Origin: Alienimonas californiensis
GTDB taxonomy: Bacteria; Planctomycetota; Planctomycetia; Planctomycetales; Planctomycetaceae
NCBI RefSeq assembly: GCF_007743815.1
Contig: NZ_CP036265.1
Location: 4,843,823 to 4,907,822 of the forward strand
Reading direction: 5' to 3'
Length of the DNA stretch: 64,000 nt
The notes under the pieces were generated by a model, which did no database searches, was not told the origin of the DNA, and worked only from the letters and a program-made list of their open reading frames with translations. This document shows positions 57,223 to 64,000 of this stretch, piece by piece (position 1 is the stretch's first letter; every line of letters starts with the position of its first letter). The position numbers and the translations under genes are program-made.

Positions 57223-58284
57223 TCAGGCGTTCGTCCATTGGGCGAGGCGGGACAGCACGGCCGCGGCGGCCCCCTCGTCGAGCGCCGCGGCGGCCCGGGC
57301 GGCGGCGGCCCGAGGGTCGCTCTCCGCCCCGACGGCCAGCAGCCCCGCGGCGGCGTTCGCGACGACGATCGCCCGGGCCGGGCCGGCGTCCCCGTTCAGA
57401 ACGCCGCGGATGACGGCGGCGCTGGCCTTCGGGCCGTCCGCCCGCAGATCGGCGGCGGTGCAGCCGGGCAGGCCGAGGGTCTCCGCGGTCCACGTCTCCC
57501 GCGTCACGCCCTCCGGCGTGACCACGAACACGGCCGTCTCGCCCCACAGGCTGACCTCGTCCAGTTCGTCGTTCCCGCAGACGACCAGCGACCGCCGCGT
57601 GCCCAGGGCGTGCAACGCCTCCGCCAGCAGGGCGGCGTGCTGCGTCGAGGCCGCCCCCAACAGCTGATGACCGGCCCCCGCCGGGTTCGTCAGCGGGCCG
57701 AGCAAGTTGAACAGCGTCCGCACGCCCAGCCCCTTGCGGACCGGCGCCGCGTGCCGCATCGCCCCGTGGGAGGCCGGGGCGTAGGCGAAACCGAGGCCCA
57801 CCTCGCGGACGCACCGCCCGACCTGCTCCGGGCTCAGCGAGACGTTCACCCCCAACGCCTCCAGGACGTCCGCAGAACCGCTATTCGAGCTGACGGAGCG
57901 GTTCCCGTGCTTCGCCACCCGCACCCCGCAGGCCGCGGTGACCAGCGCGGCGGCGGTGGAGATATTGAATGTGTGCAGGCCGTCCCCGCCGGTGCCGCAG
58001 GTGTCCAGCAGCGGGTCGGGGGAACCGTCCGCGGCGGGGGGGACGGGAACGGGGGTCATCCTGCGCCGCATCGCCGTGGCGGCGCCGACCAGCTCGCCGG
58101 CGACTTCCCCCTTCATCCGCAGGGCGATCAGTAGCCCGGCGAGGGCATGGGGGTCGGCGGCGTCGTCCATCACCGCCTCGACCGCCTCCCGCATGCGGTC
58201 CACGGGGACGTCGCGGCCCTGCAGCGCCAGGGACAGCGCCCGCCGGACGGGGTTGGAGGGACGATTTGTGGCGGGTGCGGTCAT
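57223..58284 (-). CDS. trpD: anthranilate phosphoribosyltransferase
   Basis: A 353-residue enzyme of tryptophan synthesis that transfers phosphoribose from PRPP to anthranilate. Key motifs are DTCGTGGDGLHTFNIST (PRPP-binding glycine loop), ACGVRVAKHGNRSVSSNSGSADVLEALG (Mg2+ and anthranilate site), FAYAPASHGAMRHAAPVRKGLGVRTLFNLLGPLTNPA, and the acidic NDELDEVSLWGET. The start ATG 58284 follows an open but unrelated upstream frame. No other trp genes lie nearby, so the pathway is dispersed. It converges with the TolC-like gene, with a 10-bp hairpin (57200-57209 with 57226-57235) spanning the two ends. Confidence 0.93.
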   Translation of the reverse strand: MTAPATNRPSNPVRRALSLALQGRDVPVDRMREAVEAVMDDAADPHALAGLLIALRMKGEVAGELVGAATAMRRRMTPVPVPPAADGSPDPLLDTCGTGGDGLHTFNISTAAALVTAACGVRVAKHGNRSVSSNSGSADVLEALGVNVSLSPEQVGRCVREVGLGFAYAPASHGAMRHAAPVRKGLGVRTLFNLLGPLTNPAGAGHQLLGAASTQHAALLAEALHALGTRRSLVVCGNDELDEVSLWGETAVFVVTPEGVTRETWTAETLGLPGCTAADLRADGPKASAAVIRGVLNGDAGPARAIVVANAAAGLLAVGAESDPRAAAARAAAALDEGAAAAVLSRLAQWTNA

Positions 58285-58393
58285 CGTCGGCCAACGTGGT
58301 TCGGGCGCCGCCAAACCGCAAGCGGGGGACGAGCCGGCCCGGTTCCGGTAAGATGGATCTCCCCTGTCGCCGTCGCCCCGCCGCGCCCGTTCG

Positions 58394-59350
58394 ATGCCCC
58401 GGAAGCTCATCATCGACGCCGACCCCGGCATCGGGGACGCCCTGGCCATCACGCTGGCGGTCCTCGATCCGGAAATCGAACTGCTGGCCGTCACCGCGAC
58501 CGCCGGTTGCGTCGACGGCCCGACCGCGACCCGCAACGTCACGGCGCTCCTCACCCTGCTGGACCCGGACAAACGTCCGAAGGTCGGCGCCTGCGAAACG
58601 GGCGACGCCGGCGCCGGCGTCGGCTTCGGCGGGGAGGAGCTGGACTGGGCCGCGGTGAACGGGCCGGACGGCTTGGGCGCGTGGAAACTGCCGGATGTGG
58701 AACTGTACGCCCCCCGCGATTCGCCCCGCCTGCTGGTCGAACTGGTCCGCGAGCACGAGGGCGAAGTCACCCTGCTGACGCTTGGGCCGCTGACGAACGT
58801 GAAGCTCGCTGCCGAACGCTGGGGCGGGTTCTACGACGCGCTGGCCGGGCTGGTGATCGCCGCCGGGACGGTGGAGGGCGGGGGGGACGCGACCGCCGCC
58901 GCGGAGTTCAACGTCGCCGCCGACCCCCTCGCCGCCCGCAGCGTGCTGACCGGGCGGGCCGCGAAAACGCTTGTTCCGCTGGACGTCACCCGGCAGCCGG
59001 TGCTCAGCCCGCCGGCCTGGGAGGCGGTGAAGGGGACGCTCGACGGCGGGGCGGGGGAGTTGCTCGCACAAATGCTGCCCTGGGCGCTGCGGGCGAACCA
59101 CCAGCACTTCGGCGTGGAGGGGATCAGCCTGCAGGAGCCCACCGCGTTGGCCGCCGCGATCCGCCCGGCGCTGTTCGAGCGGGAGGAGATGGCCGTCGAC
59201 GTCGAAACCGCCGGCGACCTGACCCGCGGGATGACGGTGTTCGACCGCCGCGGCGTCCGTCGCTGGCAGACCAACGTGGAAGTCGTCCGCGAGGTCGACG
59301 CCCCCGGCGTGCAGGATTGGGTGATCGACCTGCTGACCAATCGGCGTTGA
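58394..59350 (+). CDS. nucleoside hydrolase (IunH-like) with altered active-site residues
   Basis: A 318-residue protein of the inosine-uridine nucleoside hydrolase fold. The N-terminal metal site reads DADPGIGDA: Asp8, Asp10 and Asp15 are kept but the position of the usual Asp14 is Gly. LTLGPLTNVKLA, AEFNVAADPLAAR and VPLDVTRQPVLS are standard. The usual catalytic His-Asp pair near the C terminus (HDP) is Gln247-Glu248-Pro249. It could still bind ribosides with a modified mechanism or act on a different glycoside. It lies 50 nt before nuoI on the same strand, with an AT-rich spacer. Confidence 0.8.
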   Translation: MPRKLIIDADPGIGDALAITLAVLDPEIELLAVTATAGCVDGPTATRNVTALLTLLDPDKRPKVGACETGDAGAGVGFGGEELDWAAVNGPDGLGAWKLPDVELYAPRDSPRLLVELVREHEGEVTLLTLGPLTNVKLAAERWGGFYDALAGLVIAAGTVEGGGDATAAAEFNVAADPLAARSVLTGRAAKTLVPLDVTRQPVLSPPAWEAVKGTLDGGAGELLAQMLPWALRANHQHFGVEGISLQEPTALAAAIRPALFEREEMAVDVETAGDLTRGMTVFDRRGVRRWQTNVEVVREVDAPGVQDWVIDLLTNRR

Positions 59351-59400
59351 GCGTCCGCTGCGGATCTGGTTCTTGTTTCTAGAGATTTGGGATTTTCCCT

Positions 59401-59991
59401 GTGCGTGATTGGTTCCGCAATCTGACAACCGCCGTCGTGACGGTCGCCCAGGGGATGGGCGTCACGTTGCTGGCGGCGTTGCGCACCTACCGTCGCAAGA
59501 CCTACACCGAGGCGTACGAGTATCCGGAGAAGCCCCTGCCGGTCGCCGCCCGCTACCGCGGCTTCCATCGCTTCGATCTGACGGCGTGCATCGGCTGCGA
59601 TAAGTGCGCCGTCGCCTGCCCGGTGGACTGCATCTACATCGACAAGACGATGGACACGGGGCCCGACGGGAAGAAGGGCTTCCGCGTCGACGGCTTCACG
59701 ATCGACTATACGAAGTGCATGTTCTGCGCCCTGTGCGTCGATCCGTGCCCGGTGGACTGCATCTTCATGGGCTCCACCCACGACTTGAGCTGCTACACCC
59801 GGGACGGGTGCAGCGTGGACTTCGCCAAGCTCCCGCTGGAGGCCGCCTGGGGCCGGGCGACCCTGAATCCCACGGTCGTCGCCGAGAGCAAGTCGCTGGA
59901 CGCCCCGGTCTGGGTGAAGGGCGAACCGGGCATGCCGGCGCCCAACGGGGCGGCGGTGCTGCCGGTGATCGAGAAGCCCGCCGCGGCCTGA
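59401..59991 (+). CDS. nuoI: NADH-quinone oxidoreductase subunit I
   Basis: A 196-residue complex I subunit carrying two [4Fe-4S] clusters (N6a, N6b) that pass electrons toward quinone. The first cluster ligands are Cys63, 66, 69 and 73 (CIGCDKCAVACP), the second Cys106, 109, 112 and 116 (CMFCALCVDPCP). The N terminus has the TLLAALRTYRRKTYTEAYEYPE amphipathic helix. The C-terminal ~40 residues are an Ala/Pro-rich extension. GTG 59401 is the start; an AT-rich stretch just upstream may hold regulatory sequence. First gene of the split nuo cluster. Confidence 0.95.
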   Translation: MRDWFRNLTTAVVTVAQGMGVTLLAALRTYRRKTYTEAYEYPEKPLPVAARYRGFHRFDLTACIGCDKCAVACPVDCIYIDKTMDTGPDGKKGFRVDGFTIDYTKCMFCALCVDPCPVDCIFMGSTHDLSCYTRDGCSVDFAKLPLEAAWGRATLNPTVVAESKSLDAPVWVKGEPGMPAPNGAAVLPVIEKPAAA

Positions 59992-60171
59992 GCCGGCCGA
60001 TTCCGCGTGGAAACGGCGGGTCGGACTTTAACGACGACGCGGCCGGCGCCGGGTGCGGTTGGCTTTCCGGCCGATGAAGGGAAAGATAGGAACGTCCCGG
60101 GTTGCGCCACGCGGGCGTCGAGACTGCGATCGCCGCATCGCCCCGGTCCCCCCCGCCGCCCGTTCCCTGCC

Positions 60172-60708
60172 ATGACTCGCAGCGCCGATCTCTCCCCGAC
60201 CGCCAGTCCGCCCGGACGTTCGATCGGTCGGCCCTCGGCCCTGTTCACCGCGGAGCGGGCGACCGCCACGCTGCCGCTGGTCCGTCGGATCGTCGGCGAC
60301 GCCGTCCCGCTGGCCCACGATCTTGCCGAACGCCGCGCCCGGCTCGCCTGGGTCCGCCGCACGCCCGGTTCGAAACGGCATCACGACGGCCCGCACGCGG
60401 AGGAGCTGGAGGATGTCGAACGCGAACTCGGCCGGGACGCCGACCGCCTCAGCGGGTACGTCGCGGAGATCCGCCGGCTCGGCGCCGTGCTGCGGGACGC
60501 CAGCGGGGGGCTGGTGGAGTTCCCCGGCCCCCGCGTCACGGCGGACGGCGAGGCCCGCGACGGCTTCTACAGTTGGCGGCCGGGCGAAGACGCCGTGACC
60601 CATTGGCGCCCCGCCGCCGCCGACCCCGCCGACCGGGCCCCGCTACGGTCGCTCGCCGCCCCCGTCGGCGCCGCGGCGGATCTTCCCGCCGTCGATCACG
60701 CCGCCTAG
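60172..60708 (+). CDS. DUF2203 protein
   Basis: A 178-residue soluble protein of the DUF2203 family. The family core LFTAERATATLPLVRRIVGDAV is followed by a helical, acidic segment (EELEDVERELGRDADRLSGYVAEIRRLGAVLRDASGGLVEFPG) and FYSWRPGEDAVTHWRP. The N-terminal 20 residues are disordered. Its function is unknown; in other bacteria it also occurs near unrelated housekeeping genes. Its insertion between nuoI and nuoA is the notable point. ATG 60172 was chosen because conservation begins after it. Confidence 0.8.
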   Translation: MTRSADLSPTASPPGRSIGRPSALFTAERATATLPLVRRIVGDAVPLAHDLAERRARLAWVRRTPGSKRHHDGPHAEELEDVERELGRDADRLSGYVAEIRRLGAVLRDASGGLVEFPGPRVTADGEARDGFYSWRPGEDAVTHWRPAAADPADRAPLRSLAAPVGAAADLPAVDHAA

Positions 60709-60744
60709 TCCTTCCCCCTGCGTTCGTCATAGGAGAGGGACACG

Positions 60745-61269
60745 ATGGACCTCGCCGGCCACCTGCTGATCTTTGCCGCCGCCGCGGTCGCCGCGCTGGC
60801 GGCTCCGCTGACGCTCGGCCGGTTGATCCGTCCGAAGAACCGCACGCCGGATAAGGCGGCAATTTACGACTGCGGCGAGGAGGCGATCGGCAGCAGCTAT
60901 GTGCGGTTCGACCTGCGGTTCTACGTCGTGGCGCTGCTGTTCATCGTGTTCGACGTGGAGCTGGCGTTCCTGTTCCCCTGGGCCGCGGTCTACGGCAGCA
61001 CGATCGCCCTGACGGACCCGGCGCTCACCGAGTCGACCCGGCTGCTCCTGACCGAACGCCTCGGCGGGCACGCCGTCGGCACGCTGCCCGCGGACGCCCT
61101 GCTAAACGCCGGCGACGCCACCCGCCTCGCCGTCGCCGGGGCCGCCGATCTGGCGGTGTTCTTCGGCGTGCTGTTGGTCGGCTTCGCCTACATCTGGAAG
61201 CGGGGCGACCTGGACTGGGTGAAGACCGTCGCCGGGCAGGCCCGCCAAGACGCTGCGAGGAAAGCCTGA
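60745..61269 (+). CDS. nuoA: NADH-quinone oxidoreductase subunit A
   Basis: A 174-residue membrane subunit of complex I with three helices (about 5-27, 58-82 and 132-152). The loop signature YDCGEEAIGSSYVRFDLRFYVVALLFIVFDVELAFLFPWA is typical. Between helices 2 and 3 there is an extra segment of about 45 residues (ESTRLLLTERLGGHAVGTLP) not found in standard NuoA of about 120-150 residues. The nuoC gene starts 1 nt after the stop. Confidence 0.95.
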   Translation: MDLAGHLLIFAAAAVAALAAPLTLGRLIRPKNRTPDKAAIYDCGEEAIGSSYVRFDLRFYVVALLFIVFDVELAFLFPWAAVYGSTIALTDPALTESTRLLLTERLGGHAVGTLPADALLNAGDATRLAVAGAADLAVFFGVLLVGFAYIWKRGDLDWVKTVAGQARQDAARKA

Positions 61270-61270
61270 C

Positions 61271-61780
61271 GTGACCGCTGCCGACCTCCACACCGCTCTC
61301 CGCGACCGCTTCGGCGACGCCGTGCGGGATCTGCGCGCGGCGACCGATCCTTGGATCGAGATCGCCGCCGACGCCGTGCCGGACGTGTTGACGCACCTGC
61401 GGGACGAGCACGGCCTGCGGCACCTCAACGATCTGACCGCCTACGACTTCGCCCCCCGGGCGGGCGAGGAAGGGAAGTACCAGGGGGAGCCGCGGCTGGA
61501 GGTCGTCTACCGCCTCTCCAACTTCCCGCTGACGCAGGCGCACACGCTCAAAGTCGTCCTGCCCCGCGGCACGAACGACGACCTGCCAGAGGTCCCCAGC
61601 GCCAGCGGGATCTTCCCCATCGCGGAGTGGCACGAGCGGGAGACGTTCGACCTGCTCGGCGTGAACTTCACCGGTCACCCGAACCTCTGCCGCATCCTCA
61701 CCTCCGACGACTGGGTCGGCCACCCGCTGCGGAAGGACTACGAAATGCCGGAGGAATACGGCGGCATTCGGTGTCGGTGA
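61271..61780 (+). CDS. nuoC: NADH-quinone oxidoreductase subunit C
   Basis: A 169-residue peripheral subunit (30 kDa type) of the hydrophilic arm of complex I. The C-terminal signature is intact: GIFPIAEWHERETFDLLGVNFTGHPNLCRILTSDDWVGHPLRKDYEMP, with ERETFDLLG and HPLRKDY. It starts with GTG 61271, 1 nt after nuoA. It ends 10 nt before a 26-bp palindrome. NuoB, which normally lies between A and C, is absent from this window. Confidence 0.94.
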   Translation: MTAADLHTALRDRFGDAVRDLRAATDPWIEIAADAVPDVLTHLRDEHGLRHLNDLTAYDFAPRAGEEGKYQGEPRLEVVYRLSNFPLTQAHTLKVVLPRGTNDDLPEVPSASGIFPIAEWHERETFDLLGVNFTGHPNLCRILTSDDWVGHPLRKDYEMPEEYGGIRCR

Positions 61781-61790
61781 GTCGCCAAGT

Positions 61791-61816
61791 CGCGGAGGCC
61801 CCGCGGGGCCTCCGCG
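61791..61816. terminator. 26-bp perfect palindrome after nuoC
   Basis: Positions 61791-61803 pair with 61804-61816 without a mismatch, all G or C except one A and one T per half. As RNA it would form a very stable hairpin ten bases after the nuoC stop. It is followed directly by GTTACAAT, which contains the putative -10 box of the RNA downstream. It may act as terminator, operator or both. Confidence 0.5.
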
Positions 61817-61817
61817 T

Positions 61818-61823
61818 TACAAT
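61818..61823 (+). promoter_or_regulatory. possible -10 box (TACAAT) for the RNA candidate
   Basis: TACAAT is one base off consensus, and the run of Gs where the RNA helix begins (61829) lies 6 nt downstream, the expected start distance. The -35 position falls in the GC palindrome and has no match, so promoter function is uncertain. Confidence 0.35.
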
Positions 61824-61828
61824 CCTCC

Positions 61829-61960
61829 GGGGCTTCGCCTGGAAGGCGATGGCCAGCCGTGCGACTTCGCGTCGTTGATCCCGCCGGTTTACTGCGGGTA
61901 GGCGGTTCCTCCGGGAACAGTCATCGGGGGTTCGATTCCCCCCCGGGCGAAGCCCTTTTT
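61829..61960 (+). ncRNA. tRNA-like structured RNA candidate between nuoC and nuoD
   Basis: The ends pair in a 13-bp helix (61830-61842 with 61943-61955, one G-U). A T-arm-like hairpin, GGGGG-TTCGATT-CCCCC (61926-61942), stacks on it with no gap, as in tRNA. After the 5' strand come AA, then a 3-bp D-arm-like hairpin with loop GATGGCCA (61845-61858), which places A14, G18, G19 and A21 like a tRNA. A 7-nt loop CTTCGCG (61865-61871) on a four-pair stem is a possible anticodon loop (UCG). Positions 61877-61925 would be a giant variable region with hairpins CCCGC/GCGGG and GTTCC-TCCG-GGAAC. Five Ts follow. It is not a canonical tRNA, tmRNA, 5S or SRP RNA. Confidence 0.5.
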
Positions 61961-61974
61961 AGCTCTGAGGATTG

Positions 61975-63222
61975 ATGAACGCCGTCGCCGCCCCGCCGCT
62001 CGACCCGCGGACGATCGAGTTCGACGTCCGCACCGAGGAGATGCTCGTCAACATGGGGCCGCAGCACCCCAGCACGCACGGCGTGCTGCGGCTGCTCCTC
62101 CGCACCGACGGGGAGATCGTCCGCGAGTGCACGCCGCACATCGGCTACCTGCACCGCTGCGCGGAGAAGATCGGCGAGAACCTCACGCCGGCCCAGTACA
62201 TCCCGTACACGGACCGGATGGACTACCTCGCCGCGATGAACATGAACCTCGGCTGGTCCTGCACCGTCGAGAAAATGCTGGGGATCGACGTGCCGGAGAA
62301 GGGCCGGCACCTGCGGGTGGCGATCGCGGAGTTGGGCCGAATCGCCTCGCACCTGTTGGGTATGGGGGCGTACGGGTTGGACCTCGGGTCGTTCAGTCCG
62401 TTCCTGTACGCGTTCCGCGAACGGGAGATGATCCTCGACCTGTTCGAACACGTCTGCGGCGCCCGGCTGACCTACAGCTACCTCACCCCCGGCGGGGCGA
62501 CGCACGACCTGCCGGAGGTCGTCCCGATGCCGCCCGGTCTCGCCGCGATGACCGGCGTGCCGGAGGGAACCGAAATGAGCTGGTGCGACGTCGTCCGGCA
62601 CTTTCTCACCTGGTTCGAGCCCCGGATCGAGGAGTACCACACGCTGCTGACCCGCAACGGGATCTTCATCAAACGCACCGCCGGTCTCGGCGTGATGGAC
62701 GCCGACATGGCGATCGGCCACGGCTGCACCGGCCCAGTCCTCCGCGGCAGCGGCGTCGACCACGATCTCCGCCGCGACGGCGAGGAGATCTACACGCGGC
62801 ACTACGACGACTACGACTTCGACATTCCCGTCGGCCCGTTCCCCGAGGCCCCGCCCGAAGCCGTCCTCGGCGACAACTGGACGCGGTTCTACGTCCGGAT
62901 GATGGAGGTCGTGCAGAGCGTCGGCCTGATCCGGCAGGCTCTGGACCGCTACGAGGCGACCGACGGCCCCTTCCGCGTCGCCCACCGCTGGAACCAGAAA
63001 TTGCCGAAGGACGAGGTCTACCTCGAGACCGAGTGCCCCCGCGGGCAGATGGGCTTCGGCATCGTCGGCGACGGCAGTCCGATCCCGCTGCGGGCCCGGG
63101 CGAAAAGCAGTTCGTTCTGCAATCTCTCCGTGATCGGCCCGCTGAGCGTGGGCTGCTTTATCGCGGACGTGCCGTCGATCCTGGGCAGTCTCGACGTGGT
63201 GATGGGGGAGATCGACCGCTGA
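61975..63222 (+). CDS. nuoD: NADH-quinone oxidoreductase subunit D
   Basis: A 415-residue 49 kDa-type subunit that forms the quinone site with NuoB. Signature LVNMGPQHPSTHGVLRLLLR at the N terminus, EKIGENLTPAQYIPYTDRMDYLAAM, GRIASHLLGMGAYGLDLG, GVMDADMAIGHGCTGPVLRGSGV, and the end block PSILGSLDVVMGEIDR. ATG 61975 has TGAGG four bases upstream; an in-frame TTG at 61972 adds one residue and was not used. It is separated from nuoC by 194 nt that hold the palindrome and RNA candidate. A hairpin follows at 63272-63298. Confidence 0.96.
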   Translation: MNAVAAPPLDPRTIEFDVRTEEMLVNMGPQHPSTHGVLRLLLRTDGEIVRECTPHIGYLHRCAEKIGENLTPAQYIPYTDRMDYLAAMNMNLGWSCTVEKMLGIDVPEKGRHLRVAIAELGRIASHLLGMGAYGLDLGSFSPFLYAFREREMILDLFEHVCGARLTYSYLTPGGATHDLPEVVPMPPGLAAMTGVPEGTEMSWCDVVRHFLTWFEPRIEEYHTLLTRNGIFIKRTAGLGVMDADMAIGHGCTGPVLRGSGVDHDLRRDGEEIYTRHYDDYDFDIPVGPFPEAPPEAVLGDNWTRFYVRMMEVVQSVGLIRQALDRYEATDGPFRVAHRWNQKLPKDEVYLETECPRGQMGFGIVGDGSPIPLRARAKSSSFCNLSVIGPLSVGCFIADVPSILGSLDVVMGEIDR

Positions 63223-63271
63223 GTCCGCGGGGGTCGAACCTTTCGGCGGGCGTCGTGGTCTTTACGAACGG

Positions 63272-63298
63272 GGCGGGTGGCTTTACGATCCCCCCGCC
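63272..63298 (+). terminator. putative terminator after nuoD
   Basis: GGCGGG-T-GG pairs with CC-C-CCCGCC around a nine-base loop, giving eight pairs with one mismatch. It lies 49 nt past the nuoD stop and is followed by TTCC, so it is a weak intrinsic terminator candidate. Confidence 0.4.
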
Positions 63299-63336
63299 TT
63301 CCGGCGACGCCGCTTTCGCCGCGTTCGGAACGCTTC

Positions 63337-63409
63337 GCCGTCGTAGCTCAGCTGGTAGAGCGACGCTCTCGTAAAGCGTAGGTCGTGGGTTCAAATCCCA
63401 CCGACGGCT
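63337..63409 (+). tRNA. tRNA-Thr (anticodon CGT)
   Basis: A 73-nt cloverleaf. The acceptor stem GCCGTCG pairs with CGACGGC, with discriminator T. D-arm GCTC-AGCTGGTA-GAGC, anticodon stem ACGCT/AGCGT with loop CTCGTAA (anticodon CGT, reads ACG), variable loop AGGTC, T-arm GTGGG-TTCAAAT-CCCAC. CCA is not encoded; the gene is followed by TTTTTC, a plausible short terminator. It is independent of the tRNA-like candidate 1.4 kb upstream. Confidence 0.95.
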
Positions 63410-63520
63410 TTTTCATTCTTCACGGTGTGTCGGTCAACGGGACCGAAGGGGTGCGGCGGCGGGGGTCGCGGCGCCGTATGATCGGATGAGACGTTCGTCC
63501 CCCCTCGTTCCGAGGCTCTC

Positions 63521-64000
63521 GTGATTCGTACCTCCAGTTCTTCCACGCGCTCCGGGGCGACGCCGGCTGACAGATCGCGGAAGGACGATACGGTGGAGCA
63601 GACCGGCGGCGTGACGCAGTTCCTACCGGGGGTTCGGATCGGAGATCCGGACGCCGTCGGGGAGGTCGCCCGTCAGTATCTCCCCCGGGTCGTCCGCCTG
63701 TTGGAGCGAAAACTGCGCGGTTTACGGGCCGCCGACGCCGAGAATGTCGCCGGCAGCGTGTTTCTCGCCCTCTGGAATCACGCCGGCGGGGGCCGATTCG
63801 GGGCCGGCACGCTCAGCGATTCCGAAGATCTGTGGCGCTGGCTGCTCCGGGTGACCGACCGGAAGGCGATCGACTACGCCCGCCGGGAGAAAGCCGCGAA
63901 GCGAGGCGGCGGCCGCACCCGCGGGGCCGGCGACGTGTTCTCCGCGGAGGGGCCGTCCGACGGGCTGGACGGCGCCGCCTCCGTCGAGCTGTCGCCCGCG
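63521..64000 (+). CDS. ECF-type RNA polymerase sigma factor, 5' part
   Basis: GTG 63521 opens a frame that runs off the window end (160 codons seen). After about 30 disordered residues comes region 2 of a planctomycete-type ECF sigma factor: RQYLPRVVRLLERKLRGL, ADAENVAGSVFLALWNHAGGGRF, DLWRWLLRVTDRKAIDYARREKAAKRGGG. The AAxxxx..VFLALW and LTDRKAIDYARREKA motifs match the group that is strongly expanded in planctomycetes, and it probably directs RNA polymerase to a small regulon. Regions 3-4 and the C-terminal part are outside the window. An internal GTG at 63593 (VEQTGGV) is an alternative start. Confidence 0.8.
   Translation, partial: MIRTSSSSTRSGATPADRSRKDDTVEQTGGVTQFLPGVRIGDPDAVGEVARQYLPRVVRLLERKLRGLRAADAENVAGSVFLALWNHAGGGRFGAGTLSDSEDLWRWLLRVTDRKAIDYARREKAAKRGGGRTRGAGDVFSAEGPSDGLDGAASVELSPA

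Noticed and set aside
61833-61852. A tRNA-Ser(GGA) anticodon arm (CTGGAAG loop)
   Set aside because: A four-pair stem and a correct-looking loop exist, but no acceptor or D-arm lies upstream and it conflicts with the long end helix.
61829-61960. tmRNA, 5S rRNA, SRP RNA or RNase P for the nuoC-nuoD RNA
   Set aside because: It is too short for tmRNA and RNase P, and the signature loops of 5S and SRP RNA are missing.

Overview
The window looks like a chromosomal segment of a high-GC planctomycete (Planctomycetota). It carries DUF1501, PSCyt1/DUF1549/DUF1553 and DUF1552 proteins, double DUF1080 domains, a YTV-like exported protein, a TolC protein with low-complexity extensions, and a sigma factor of the planctomycete ECF type. 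Base composition is very GC-rich throughout, with GTG/TTG starts and many ATGA/GTGA gene overlaps. I see no transposase, integrase, phage gene or CRISPR array. Species-level assignment is not possible from the sequence alone.

Layout. 1-9.5 kb: end of an exported, possibly sulfatase-like protein; a GT4 glycosyltransferase; a four-PAS/GAF hybrid histidine kinase translationally coupled to a double-DUF1080 protein; an enolase-superfamily enzyme; and an SDR epimerase. 9.6-25.9 kb (all minus strand): a Wzx/Wzy-type exopolysaccharide locus. In transcription order it has a Wza-like export lipoprotein, a Wzz/GumC-like chain-length protein, a GGDEF-like/sugar-transferase fusion, a polysaccharide deacetylase, a flippase, two O-antigen-ligase/polymerase paralogues, a GT2, two CelD/FemAB-like acyltransferases, a membrane GT2 and a WecB/TagA-type transferase. 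26-32 kb (plus): a paired TIGR04283/TIGR04282-type glycosyltransferase unit, a DUF4173 membrane protein and a large unrecognised lipoprotein. 32-38 kb (minus): planctomycete DUF1501, PSCyt1 and DUF1552 genes. 38-47.5 kb: a ThiD2-ThiE fusion, clpC, a quinoprotein-like propeller gene broken by one frameshift, a phosphomannomutase-like pseudoenzyme, holA and a pectate lyase. 47.9-57.2 kb: YTV-like exported protein, two CNNM/CorC-type membrane proteins, an ABC-2 permease and an extended TolC lipoprotein. 57.2-64 kb: trpD, a nucleoside hydrolase with altered active-site residues, a split complex I cluster (nuoI, DUF2203 gene, nuoA, nuoC, nuoD, no nuoB), tRNA-Thr(CGU) and the start of an ECF sigma factor.

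The most unusual item is a 130-nt tRNA-like RNA candidate between nuoC and nuoD (about 61829-61960). A 13-bp closing helix stacks directly on a perfect T-arm. A D-arm-like hairpin, a possible anticodon arm and an oversized variable region with two further hairpins lie inside, with a TACAAT box upstream and a T-run downstream. Other points of interest are two MITE/REP-like inverted-repeat elements, the loss of both catalytic signatures in the mutase-like protein, the degenerate GGDEF-like domain fused to the priming sugar transferase, and the coupling of a hybrid kinase to a glycan-directed DUF1080 gene.
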